Assembly (NCBI GenBank): GCA_951812725.1
Contig: OX638330.1
Span: 434,001-498,000, forward strand
Source of the DNA: an uncultured Caldilineaceae bacterium
GTDB lineage: Bacteria > Chloroflexota > Anaerolineae > Caldilineales > Caldilineaceae
Reading direction: 5' to 3'
Length of the DNA: 64,000 nucleotides
Made by a program: the position numbers and the translations under genes. Within the stretch, counting starts at the first letter, position 1, and every line of letters starts with the position of its first letter. Of this stretch, positions 53,797 to 62,212 are shown in pieces. The notes under the pieces were generated by a model that was not told the DNA's origin, did no database searches, and saw only the letters and a program-made list of their open reading frames with translations.

Positions 53797-55329
53797 TTAG
53801 CATCGGTCCATATCGCCCGGGCTTATCTCAAAATCATCCAGCGGCCAGATTGGCCGCCGGATCTTCTCGAACGGAAACTTGCTGAAGTCGAAGCTGAAGA
53901 CTCCGCCGGCATCGGGGTAGAGCAGGCCGCGGGACAGTGGCTCAAAGTCAGCGCGCATGTGGTTGAAGGCCTTGCTGACCAGCACATTCAGCTCCTCAAA
54001 ACGGATGCCGAAAAGTTTGAGCTGCTCGCGGTCATGGAGCTGGCTGGGGAACGGATTGACGATGACACCGACACCACCGATTTCCAGCAATGCGCTTTCT
54101 CCCAGGTCTCCTGGCTGCCCCTGCATAAAAGGCCCCTTGTGTATGAACTTGCCATCGGACAGCGCCTTGACAGTAGCCGTGCCGATAACCGGTCCACCGC
54201 CAAAGCGCGGATCGCTTTTGCCGCCGAGTTCGACCTCGATCTGCGCGCCGACGCCCCCCGCATGGGCCTGCTCCACGGCCTCGGCATCGAACAACGGCCC
54301 GAACACCGCGCCCGGCGTGCCCCGCTCGATAAGCGCCGAAAGCATCGCTGTCGCGTCGCCATAGGCACCAGAGTACGGGCAGTCAGTGAAATCACCTAGC
54401 AGAAAGGGGCCCGGATCTTTGGCGGTTTGTTCCACCGAGTCCAGCGCCTCTTCAATACTCACAATATCGATGGTCAGCACGTCACGGGTACGCCAGATCT
54501 CTGCGCCAAACTCGTCAAGATAGTCATTAACCCGCTCAGACGGGCCGTCCATCACGAGCACTGCACTCGTCCCGGTCCAGGGCTGATCGCAAAAGGGATA
54601 GGCAGGCATAAAGCTCGCGTCAAGCAGCTGCGGGTCTTCAGCCTGAATCACCTCTGCGCGCTTGAGTAAGGTGAACATGGGTGTATTGGGAACCGTCGTG
54701 CGTCCGTGATCGATGCCGAACAGCACGGGCGGATGGATCGAGTGGCATTGCGGTCGGATTTCCCCGCGCAACGTGCGCGCGAGCAGGCTGGCGGTGCGGA
54801 CCGCCGTCTGCCGCACGTCGATGTGGGGCGTCGTGTGGAAGCCGCAGACGATGTCGCAGTCGCGCACGAACTGCGGCGAGAGGTTGCTGTGCAGGTCCAG
54901 CGACGCCGCAATCTTAACGCGGCCGCCGACGATCCGCCTGATCCGCGCGACGAACTCGCCTACTGGGTCGTCCAGATGCTCACAGGCCATGCCGCCATGC
55001 AGTGGCAGCAGGATTCCGTCGAACGGAGCTTCATCGCGCAGCTGGCGTTCGATGCGCGCCCACAGCGTTTCGAAGGCGTGCTCGGTCACACTGCCCCACG
55101 GCCAGGCAAAAGCGCAGACGCCGGTGACCAGCTGCCAGCCTTCGGATTCGGCTACCTCGAGATAGCCGCCGAACCAGAGGTCGCCTTCGCGGAAGCGCTC
55201 GAGGCTCTCGCCCTCCTGCACGTAGTAAAGACCTTTGTCGGTAAAGGCTTCGAGTGTGGTGGGATACTTGTTGAAGTCATGGGTTTCCGTTGCGATTCCG
55301 CACATGAAAATACGTTTCTGGACAGACAT
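53797..55329 (-). CDS. M81 family metallopeptidase (MlrC-like)
   Basis: This 510-residue cytoplasmic protein belongs to family M81, named for microcystin-degrading MlrC, which hydrolyses linearised peptides. The N-terminal domain starts RIFMCGIATETHDFN and contains LLPLHGGMACEHLDDPVGE and AASLDLHSNLSPQFV, the metal-binding His and Asp segments. The C-terminal MlrC domain includes the GGPVIGTATVKAL block. ATG 55329 follows AGGTGA. It lies near peptide importers, and downstream of a PhyH gene on the same strand. The natural substrate is unknown and need not be microcystin. Confidence 0.85.
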   Translation of the reverse strand: MSVQKRIFMCGIATETHDFNKYPTTLEAFTDKGLYYVQEGESLERFREGDLWFGGYLEVAESEGWQLVTGVCAFAWPWGSVTEHAFETLWARIERQLRDEAPFDGILLPLHGGMACEHLDDPVGEFVARIRRIVGGRVKIAASLDLHSNLSPQFVRDCDIVCGFHTTPHIDVRQTAVRTASLLARTLRGEIRPQCHSIHPPVLFGIDHGRTTVPNTPMFTLLKRAEVIQAEDPQLLDASFMPAYPFCDQPWTGTSAVLVMDGPSERVNDYLDEFGAEIWRTRDVLTIDIVSIEEALDSVEQTAKDPGPFLLGDFTDCPYSGAYGDATAMLSALIERGTPGAVFGPLFDAEAVEQAHAGGVGAQIEVELGGKSDPRFGGGPVIGTATVKALSDGKFIHKGPFMQGQPGDLGESALLEIGGVGVIVNPFPSQLHDREQLKLFGIRFEELNVLVSKAFNHMRADFEPLSRGLLYPDAGGVFSFDFSKFPFEKIRRPIWPLDDFEISPGDMDRC

Positions 55330-55371
55330 ACGCTTTCACCTAACCCATATTCTGACGTACGTCCCCTACTT

Positions 55372-55539
55372 TCAGGATCGCAGAGGCGTCGCGGTGACGA
55401 CCTTCTCTTGGACTACTGTCGCCTTTTGGATGACCGTCTCTTTCTCCGTGTCCACTCGCGTCACGTCTACCTCTTTCTCGAAGGCCGTCAGCACAAGCGA
55501 ACCGAGGATTTTCTGTTCTGAAAGGATATCGGCATTCAC
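55372..55539 (-). pseudogene. Small remnant resembling the N-terminal linker of a Chloroflexota solute-binding lipoprotein
   Basis: A 55-codon frame starts at GTG 55539 (GGGGAG eight bases upstream) and reads to TGA 55372. It contains EKEVDVTRVDTEKETVIQKA and ends VTATPLRS. Such EKEVEVTR/EKVVTATP runs are typical of the flexible segment after the lipobox of Chloroflexota binding lipoproteins. The preceding LGSLVLTA resembles a lipobox that has lost its Cys. It is most likely the fossil of an import gene between PhyH and M81, although a functional small protein cannot be excluded. Confidence 0.45.
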
Positions 55540-55554
55540 GACCAATCTCCCCTC

Positions 55555-56439
55555 TTAGGGTCGGAACCCTCTTACCATCAGCCCGCGCTGTTCGTTGGTT
55601 TTTCGGGCCTCTTGTGCTCGTTTTTCAGCCTCCGCCCGGTTCGCTACTGTAAACCCACTGATCGTCACATAATCATCGGGACGGCGATAGCGGTTGATGA
55701 ACACCGGCCGTCGTATGTCTGAAAAGTTGGGCTTGGAGCCGTGCACGGTCCGCACATGGAAGAATATCGCGTCGCCGGCCTGGCCCTCCACAGGTATTGC
55801 CGCTTCCCAGGGCCATTCATCCTCGTCTAGGCCCAGGTGTGAGGAGGTATCGATGTGCCGGAGCTGACCTATGCGGTGAGAACCAGGCACCACGTGCAGC
55901 GCGCCTCTTTGCACATCCGTATCCACCACATAGTTGAGGATCGCAACCGGACCTTCGTATTTGTGCTCGAAATAGACCGAGTCCTGGTGCAGGATCTTGG
56001 GAAATCCGCCCACCGGCTCTTTCACCAGGCTCTGGCCTTGACCGAACAACTCAATGTTCGGACCCAGGATGGCCTCAACAATGTCCAGGGCCGCGGCATC
56101 AATCGCTGCCTGGAGAAATGCACCGCTGGTATAGTAATTGATACCCACAACATACACCTGTTTGTCGCGCTCATAACCCTCCGGCGCAGGGATGAACAAC
56201 GATCCGTTGGGTGTACGCCAGCCATCAGGGGCTTTTTCCGCTTGGTCAAGCTCATTGATGGCGATATCGACGGAACGCATGATGTCGTTATACATCGCGT
56301 CAACGTACGCGTTCATGAGACCACGCACCACGAGACAACCGTGTTCGCGGTAGATAGCGGCCGCCTGTTGTAGATCAAGGTCGGCGGCAAAGACCTCAAT
56401 GTCTGAGATGCTGGCCCCCAGTAGATCTGTTGGTGTCAT
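55555..56439 (-). CDS. Phytanoyl-CoA dioxygenase (PhyH) family protein, third
   Basis: This 294-residue Fe(II)/2-oxoglutarate dioxygenase has His151-x-Asp153 in ILHQDS, His233 in TVHGSKPN and Arg244 in DIRRPVFINRYR. It differs from the tandem PhyH pair at 1735-3532 in length and sequence and belongs to another subgroup. It acts in the cytoplasm. ATG 56439 is the only convincing start. Downstream on the same strand are the small remnant and the M81 peptidase, so all three may be co-transcribed. The substrate is unknown. Confidence 0.85.
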   Translation of the reverse strand: MTPTDLLGASISDIEVFAADLDLQQAAAIYREHGCLVVRGLMNAYVDAMYNDIMRSVDIAINELDQAEKAPDGWRTPNGSLFIPAPEGYERDKQVYVVGINYYTSGAFLQAAIDAAALDIVEAILGPNIELFGQGQSLVKEPVGGFPKILHQDSVYFEHKYEGPVAILNYVVDTDVQRGALHVVPGSHRIGQLRHIDTSSHLGLDEDEWPWEAAIPVEGQAGDAIFFHVRTVHGSKPNFSDIRRPVFINRYRRPDDYVTISGFTVANRAEAEKRAQEARKTNEQRGLMVRGFRP

Positions 56440-56551
56440 TTTACTCGGACTCCTTGTGCGCGATCTTGAGGTGATTTTGATTCATCTCTCCTCCAAGGTC
56501 GAGAGTCACCGCGTCCGTGCATCAACTTTGGGCAAGTCGGCTCCGGCAGGC

Positions 56552-56579
56552 TTGCGCCGCGCTGTATTCCTGCTACAAT
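56552..56579 (+). promoter_or_regulatory. Possible promoter upstream of amidase
   Basis: TTGCGC at 56552-56557 and TACAAT at 56574-56579 are 16 bases apart and would give a leader of about 240 bases. Only the -10 box is good. No gene is visible in the 56440-56823 gap. Confidence 0.35.
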
Positions 56580-56823
56580 TCCCCAATCACACCCAGGTAT
56601 TGTCGTCCAAAAATGCTATTGGTGCAACCCCCTGGCGAGCCGCCTTGGATCATGAGAAACCCAAGCGCAAACGTCCTGGGCTTCAGATAGCGCAATGGGT
56701 TTTTCCACTGAGAAGCCTATTATCGTACAGATAGGCAAGAGACTCTAGCCTTTCATCCCCTGGCTAAGGCCGAAGGCGTTTCCCCGGCTTCTCCCATAAC
56801 CACATAACGAGGAGATCTGTCAG

Positions 56824-58212
56824 ATGTCTGAACTGATTTACGCATCAGCTACAGCCCTTGCCAAAGCCATTCGCACGAAAGAGGTTTCTTCAGAAGAGGT
56901 CGTGAAAGCATACGTGCGGCGCATAGAAGACGTCAATCCGCAATTGAACGCCGTCGTCCAACTGGATGCTGAAGGGGCCTTGGCAGAAGCCCGCCGGTCA
57001 GATGAAGTATTGGCAAAAGGCGATCTGCGAGGTCCCCTGCACGGCGTTCCAATGACGATCAAGGACGCCCTGGACACAGCCGGGATGATCAGCAGCGGGG
57101 GCACGCAGGGGAGAAGCTCCTTTGTACCAGAGCAAGACGCCACGGTGGTGGCCCGCCTGCGCGCCGCAGGCGCGATTCTGTTGGGCAAGACCAACACACC
57201 GGAACTGACGCTCGATTTCGAGACGGATAACTTGGTCTTCGGCCGCACCAACAACCCTTACGACGTGTCGCGTACAAGTGGCGGCAGCAGCGGAGGAGCG
57301 GCCGCGATCATTGCCGCGGGTGGGATACCCTTTGATATCGGAAGCGACACCGGCGGGAGCATTCGTTTGCCATCGCACGTTTGCGGCACAGCCGGCATTC
57401 GACCCACGTCCGGACGAGTCCCGCGGACAGGCCACATTCTTCCCCCTGCAGGCCTTGATCAGTCATTGACGCAGATCGGTCCTATGGCGCGTTACGTCGA
57501 AGACTTGATCACGATCCTGCCCATCATCGCCGGCGTTGACTGGCGCGACCCGGCGATCGTTCCCATGCCATTGGCTGACCCAAACCAGGTGAATCTCACC
57601 GATCTGCGCGCTGCCTTTTACACGGACAATGGCATCGTAACGCCCACGCCGGAAATTATGGCCGCTGTGGAAGCAGCCGCATCCGCGTTGGAAAAAGCCG
57701 GGGCATCCGTAGAAGAAGCGCGGCCGCCCGGCATGGAGAAAGCGATGGACCTCCTGCTTGGCTGCCAGTTAGGAGATGGTGGTGCAGGTATCACGCGACT
57801 CCTCGACCTGTACGGCACCACGGAACCACATCCGGGGATCGCGAACCTGATAGCCATGGCCCAGGAATCGAAACTAACGTCCGACACGTTGAGTGGCTTG
57901 GTTTTCCAGACTGACCAGTTTCGAAGTGAAATGCTCTCCTTCATGGAAGCGTACGATGTCGTGGTCTGCCCGGTACTCCCCTTTCCGGCTCCACCTCACG
58001 GAGCGTCGAGTATCCAGTTGCCCGTGTTTGCGTACACCGCCACCTACAACTTGACCGGCTGGCCGGCAGCCGTCGTCCGCGTTAGCACGTCTCCCGAGGG
58101 GTTGCCCATCGGCGCCCAGGTGGTGGCGCGTCCGTGGCGTGAGGATGTGGCGCTGGCAGCCGCCAAGCATCTGGAGGAGCAGTTTGGCGGCTGGCAGTGC
58201 CCTCCGATGTAG
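56824..58212 (+). CDS. Amidase signature family amidase
   Basis: This 462-residue hydrolase has the Ser-cisSer-Lys triad of the amidase signature family: Lys80 in MTIKDALDTAG, Ser155 in TSGGSSGGAAA, and Ser179 in SDTGGSIRLP. It hydrolyses a carboxamide to an acid and ammonia in the cytoplasm. The family includes GatA; the lack of gatB and gatC nearby favours a stand-alone catabolic amidase. ATG 56824 follows GAGGAG. It lies upstream of a transposase remnant and the desaturase-Rieske gene. The substrate is unknown. Confidence 0.9.
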   Translation: MSELIYASATALAKAIRTKEVSSEEVVKAYVRRIEDVNPQLNAVVQLDAEGALAEARRSDEVLAKGDLRGPLHGVPMTIKDALDTAGMISSGGTQGRSSFVPEQDATVVARLRAAGAILLGKTNTPELTLDFETDNLVFGRTNNPYDVSRTSGGSSGGAAAIIAAGGIPFDIGSDTGGSIRLPSHVCGTAGIRPTSGRVPRTGHILPPAGLDQSLTQIGPMARYVEDLITILPIIAGVDWRDPAIVPMPLADPNQVNLTDLRAAFYTDNGIVTPTPEIMAAVEAAASALEKAGASVEEARPPGMEKAMDLLLGCQLGDGGAGITRLLDLYGTTEPHPGIANLIAMAQESKLTSDTLSGLVFQTDQFRSEMLSFMEAYDVVVCPVLPFPAPPHGASSIQLPVFAYTATYNLTGWPAAVVRVSTSPEGLPIGAQVVARPWREDVALAAAKHLEEQFGGWQCPPM

Positions 58213-58264
58213 CATTCAATCGCCCGCCCCGCCCTCGAAGCCCTTCGCCTTTAAGCCCCTCTTT

Positions 58265-58390
58265 TCGACCTGGCATCACTACCGAACCACCCTCCATCAC
58301 AAAAAGAGTTTTGGCTACGACCCTCTTCGGTGCCCTCGCTGTGGACGCATCCTCGAACTCGCCGAAATCTGGGAGCCCAAACGTGGGCAC
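58265..58390 (+). pseudogene. Transposase zinc-ribbon remnant (IS91-like)
   Basis: The frame includes KKSFGYDPLRCPRCGRILEL and AEIWEPKRG, a segment that resembles the C-terminal end of IS91/Y2-type transposases, with a CxxC zinc ligand pair. No start, no N-terminal transposase domain and no terminal repeat is found. The remainder of the gap 58213-58611 shows no gene. It is probably a scar of an old insertion. Confidence 0.45.
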
Positions 58391-58611
58391 AACCGCTTCT
58401 TCACAGTCTTGACCATCACCCATATACTGTCCGGAAAGAGCCAGGCACGGATGGTCGTCGTTCCTTCCTGCACGTTGATTCTCTATCTTTGCAGAGGTTT
58501 CGTGGGCGACAAAACGCGCATTTACAGAAAAGATTATATGTAGTATGATCGATGCGGAATCTGATTCCACATGATGTACGGATCCGATTTTGATTGTGCG
58601 AAGGAGAAAAA

Positions 58612-60153
58612 TTGGCATTACGCAACTTCCCCGAACGGGACTATCGCCTGATCAGCACATACAAAACGGATACCCCCCTCGACGATGACGCCATCGAAGA
58701 AAAGGTCGAACAAGCGTGGTGGTCCCCCGATATCCCCCGAGACCAACTCAAAGCGCTGATGCAGCGCACCAACCGCTACGGTCTCCTCGATTTTGGCCTG
58801 TGGACCATCCTGCTTGGGGTTAGCGGCTACCTGGCCTGGATCTCCTGGGGCACCTGGTGGGCAATTCTCGCCTTTTTCATCTATGGGACGCTCTACTCCT
58901 CATCCGACGCGCGATGGCACGAGTGTGGCCATGGCACCGTGTTTCGCACTCGCTGGCTAAACGAGCTCTTTTACCATGTCAGCTCCTTCATGACCATACG
59001 TGAAGCCAACCTCTGGCGTTGGAGCCATGCCCGCCATCATACCAACACATATCTCGTGGGTTATGACCCCGAAATCCAGGTTCAACGGCCAGCCGATCTG
59101 CTCATCTTTGCGATCGACTTTTTCTTTCTGCGGGGCGTTCTGGAAGTACAGCGTGTGATCAGACATGCTGCCGGGCAAATCGGCGACGATGTCCGTAGCT
59201 TTGTACCCGCCTCTGAGCTACCCAAAGTGGTCTGGACGAGCCGGCTTTATCTGGCTATTGTGGCGGCTTTTGGGGTGTGGGCGGTGGCGATCGGCAGCTT
59301 TCTGCCGATGATGTTCGTGTGGCTTCCCCGCTTTTACGGTGCATTTGTGGAGCAAATGCTCGCCGTAACGCAACACGCCGGTTTGGGTGAAGATACATAT
59401 GACCACCGCCAAAATACGCGCACGATCTATCTGAATCCGGTGTTCCGCTATCTGTATATGAACATGAATTATCATATCGAACACCACGTCATTCCCATGG
59501 TGCCCTACCATGCTTTGGCTGACTTGCACGAGCTGATGAAATCACAAACACCGCCGCCGTATCGGAGCCTGTGGCAAGCCTACAAGGAGATGATCCCGGC
59601 CTTGTACAAGCAAGCGACCCAAGACCCGAATTACTACATAAAACGCCCTATTCCTGACGCTGGCACAATGGTTGAAGCGTTCGACATCCCCATAGGCGGC
59701 GTTGTTACGTCAAGCAGCGCGTTAAGCGACGAACCGGTAGCAAACGTGAGAGACGGCGCTAGTGTACCCGCTGAGTCTGTCGTCACATCGATTGAAGAGG
59801 TCTCCACAGCAACGGCTGTAAACACAGATGTCGAAGAAAGCAGTTGGATCCAGGTCTGTAACGTGTCAGATATCGACGTGGAAGACGTGATTGGCTTTGA
59901 CTACAATGGCCGCACATACGCCATTTATCGTTTGGGTCCTCACGCCTTCTTTGCCAGCGATGGTTTATGCACCCATGAAGAAACCGAATTAGCCGCGGGT
60001 TTTGTCTTCGATGGCTGTATCGAATGCCCACTGCATCTAGGGCGCTTCGATATCGAAACAGGCAAAGCATTGTCTGCACCCGTCACTAAAGACTTAAGAA
60101 CGTACCCTGTCGACCTGCGCGGCGATCAGGTATTCATCCAGGTAGAAGGGTAA
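58612..60153 (+). CDS. Fatty-acid-desaturase-type oxygenase fused to Rieske ferredoxin
   Basis: This 513-residue protein joins a membrane-bound di-iron desaturase/hydroxylase domain to a C-terminal Rieske [2Fe-2S] domain. The three histidine boxes are H103-x3-H107, H139-x2-HH143 and H288-x2-HH292, with hydrophobic helices between them. An Ala/Ser/Val-rich linker (about 360-405) follows. The Rieske ligands are C453-x-H455 and C472-x2-H475. In rhizobia, MocD (desaturase-like oxygenase) and MocE (Rieske ferredoxin) are separate, so this would be a natural fusion of that pair. TTG 58612 is chosen because AAGGAG lies seven bases upstream. The substrate is unknown and a reductase partner is not visible here. 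Confidence 0.85.
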   Translation: MALRNFPERDYRLISTYKTDTPLDDDAIEEKVEQAWWSPDIPRDQLKALMQRTNRYGLLDFGLWTILLGVSGYLAWISWGTWWAILAFFIYGTLYSSSDARWHECGHGTVFRTRWLNELFYHVSSFMTIREANLWRWSHARHHTNTYLVGYDPEIQVQRPADLLIFAIDFFFLRGVLEVQRVIRHAAGQIGDDVRSFVPASELPKVVWTSRLYLAIVAAFGVWAVAIGSFLPMMFVWLPRFYGAFVEQMLAVTQHAGLGEDTYDHRQNTRTIYLNPVFRYLYMNMNYHIEHHVIPMVPYHALADLHELMKSQTPPPYRSLWQAYKEMIPALYKQATQDPNYYIKRPIPDAGTMVEAFDIPIGGVVTSSSALSDEPVANVRDGASVPAESVVTSIEEVSTATAVNTDVEESSWIQVCNVSDIDVEDVIGFDYNGRTYAIYRLGPHAFFASDGLCTHEETELAAGFVFDGCIECPLHLGRFDIETGKALSAPVTKDLRTYPVDLRGDQVFIQVEG

Positions 60154-60403
60154 TCTGATGTAAAGACGGCGCTAAGTCAGAGAAATATTGCGTCACCAGT
60201 TGTCACGTGCTCAGCCGCAGAGGGTGGTGAAGACGGACGAAAAAGAGTTGAAACGCCAACCCTCAAGCTATTCAGCAGCGGGAAATCATAGATTGAGCCA
60301 AGGAGGTGACCGGTTGAGAGATCGTTCAAGAAGCGTGCTCACAAAGTTTTGGACAATTGCCTCTTTATGGGGCAAAGACTTTCATCCACAGGAGAAATGA
60401 CAG

Positions 60404-62032
60404 ATGTCTAACACAAATTGGCAAAAGTCGCTGGTTTTGCTGGCTATTGCCGCTCTGATGTTGGCGGCCTGCGTCGTTCAGCAGCCGGCGGCCGTCCAAG
60501 AGGAGATGGTCGAAGAAGAGGCGGCATCCACGGGGCCGCCTCAGGGTGGCACCCTCCGTCTGATGGGCCACCACGATGCATTCAGCCTCAGCCCTGGACT
60601 CGGCGCCATCCCAAGCGCCATCCGACCGGCGCTCATGCAAATCCACAACGGGCTGGTGGAGATTGACGCTTCAAATGCGGTCGTACCGGTGCTGGCCGAG
60701 TCCTACGATATCTCCGAAGACGGCCTGACCTACACCTTCCCGCTGCGTGAGGGCGTCAAGTTTCACAATGGCGCCGATTTCACGTGTAGGGACGTAAAGT
60801 ATACGTTCGACTTCTACCGTGACCCGGAAAACGCGGCGCCAGTGGTCGGAGTCTTGTCCAAAATCGATTCTGTCGAGTGTGTGGATGACTATACCGCCGT
60901 CATCAACATGGTGCAGGTAGATGCAGCCTTCCTCGTATTAGGGGGGATCCTGCGTATTGTACAATCGGACTATCATGCCGAGGTGGGCGAGGAAGTGTAC
61001 GCGACGGCCCCAATCGGTACCGGCTCCTTTAAACTCGTGGAATGGCACCCGTCGGAGTTCACGCTGCTGGAGGCGTTCGACGACCACTTCCGCGGGCGGC
61101 CCAATATCGACTTTCTGCGGGTCGACGTAGTGCCCGAGGCTTCGGTGCGCACCATCGCCCTTGAGTCGGGCGACGCCGACGGGACCGCCTGGCCATTGCT
61201 GATGGAAGACAACGTGCGTCTGGCCAACGACCCGAGGTTTACGAGCATTTCTCAAGCTGGGGCGGGGCCCTTCCTAATCCCGCTCAACAACACCATACCA
61301 CAGTTGTCGGACAAGCTGGTGCGCCAGGCATTGTACTGGGGCCTGGACCGCCAAAGGATCATCGACGACCTCTGGTTCGGCCAGGCACAGGTAGCCCATT
61401 CTAACCTGTCCCCCATATACCCTGACTACTACAACCCGGACATCCCACAGTACGGGTTCGACCCGGAAAAGGCCATGGAGCTGCTTGACGAAGCAGGTTG
61501 GGTGGACGAGGACGGCGACGGGGTACGCGAGAAGGATGGTGAGAGGCTCTCCTTCAATGTCCATGTGGGCGCCGGTAACCAGCAGTTTATCCCGGTCATC
61601 GAGTTAGCACAGCAGTTGTGGGCCGACATAGGCGTCGAGATCTTCCTCGTGGAGACGCCCGTGGCCGCTATCCTGGATGGTATGCGCAAGTGCGAGATGG
61701 ATGCCGCTATGATCGCCTTTGAACACGGCGCTATAGACCCGGATCCCCACTGGATGATGCACTCGGAAGGCGCCAACAACTTCCCCTGCATCTCAAACCC
61801 GGAACTGGACGCGCTGATCGAGGAGGGACTCTCCTACGCCACCGTGGCGCAGCGCCAGCCCATCTACAACAAGATCCAGGCGATGATTATGGACGAGGCG
61901 CCGGTGATAGAACTGTTCTTCACCCATTGGCCCGCTATCTTCAACAGCAAGGTCAAGGGCCAGTCGCTCGACGCGGTTGACACCAATAGGCTCTGGCGTG
62001 AGATCCATCTATGGTACATTGAGGAGGAGTAG
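60404..62032 (+). CDS. Family 5 (peptide-type) ABC solute-binding lipoprotein
   Basis: This 542-residue binding protein of the DppA/OppA family has a Sec lipoprotein signal (SLVLLAIAALMLAAC) and an acidic linker. The fold follows from GGTLRLMGHHDAFSL. It is clearly related to the protein at 7947, sharing IPLNNTIPQLSDKLVRQAL-like and NNFPCISNPELDALIEEG blocks. It uses Sec rather than Tat. ATG 60404 follows CAGGAGA. No permease is adjacent, so it may share DppBC from the 51910-53781 pair. A strong terminator-like hairpin follows the gene. Confidence 0.9.
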   Translation: MSNTNWQKSLVLLAIAALMLAACVVQQPAAVQEEMVEEEAASTGPPQGGTLRLMGHHDAFSLSPGLGAIPSAIRPALMQIHNGLVEIDASNAVVPVLAESYDISEDGLTYTFPLREGVKFHNGADFTCRDVKYTFDFYRDPENAAPVVGVLSKIDSVECVDDYTAVINMVQVDAAFLVLGGILRIVQSDYHAEVGEEVYATAPIGTGSFKLVEWHPSEFTLLEAFDDHFRGRPNIDFLRVDVVPEASVRTIALESGDADGTAWPLLMEDNVRLANDPRFTSISQAGAGPFLIPLNNTIPQLSDKLVRQALYWGLDRQRIIDDLWFGQAQVAHSNLSPIYPDYYNPDIPQYGFDPEKAMELLDEAGWVDEDGDGVREKDGERLSFNVHVGAGNQQFIPVIELAQQLWADIGVEIFLVETPVAAILDGMRKCEMDAAMIAFEHGAIDPDPHWMMHSEGANNFPCISNPELDALIEEGLSYATVAQRQPIYNKIQAMIMDEAPVIELFFTHWPAIFNSKVKGQSLDAVDTNRLWREIHLWYIEEE

Positions 62033-62048
62033 GCCAAAACGATACGAC

Positions 62049-62087
62049 TTACGGGAGAAGCCGGTAAGGCCCTTTGGGCTTTAGCCA
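62049..62087 (+). repeat. Short dispersed repeat, copy 1
   Basis: The stretch ACGGGAGAAGCC followed by GGTAAGGCC and a TTTGGGCTT-type end resembles 63268-63303. It precedes the terminator hairpin. Confidence 0.45.
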
Positions 62088-62091
62088 TGAC

Positions 62092-62123
62092 ATTCGCCCC
62101 TCAGCCTGGGCTGAGGGGCGAAT
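62092..62123 (+). terminator. Terminator-like hairpin after solute-binding gene
   Basis: A 14-base perfect stem, ATTCGCCCCTCAGC at 62092-62105 and its complement at 62110-62123, has a four-base loop and is followed by ATATCCTTTGTCTT. It would end or attenuate transcription after the binding-protein gene. Confidence 0.65.
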
Positions 62124-62212
62124 ATCCTTTGTCTTCCTGTGCTCAAGCAGGCTTCTCCCATAGAAGCGCGCAAGACGTACGCGCCGCTGTCACGCACAAG
62201 AACAGGACGTAA

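Noticed and set aside
53794..55521. Plus-strand frames across the M81 gene
   Set aside because: They are shadows of the minus-strand peptidase, which has clear family motifs.
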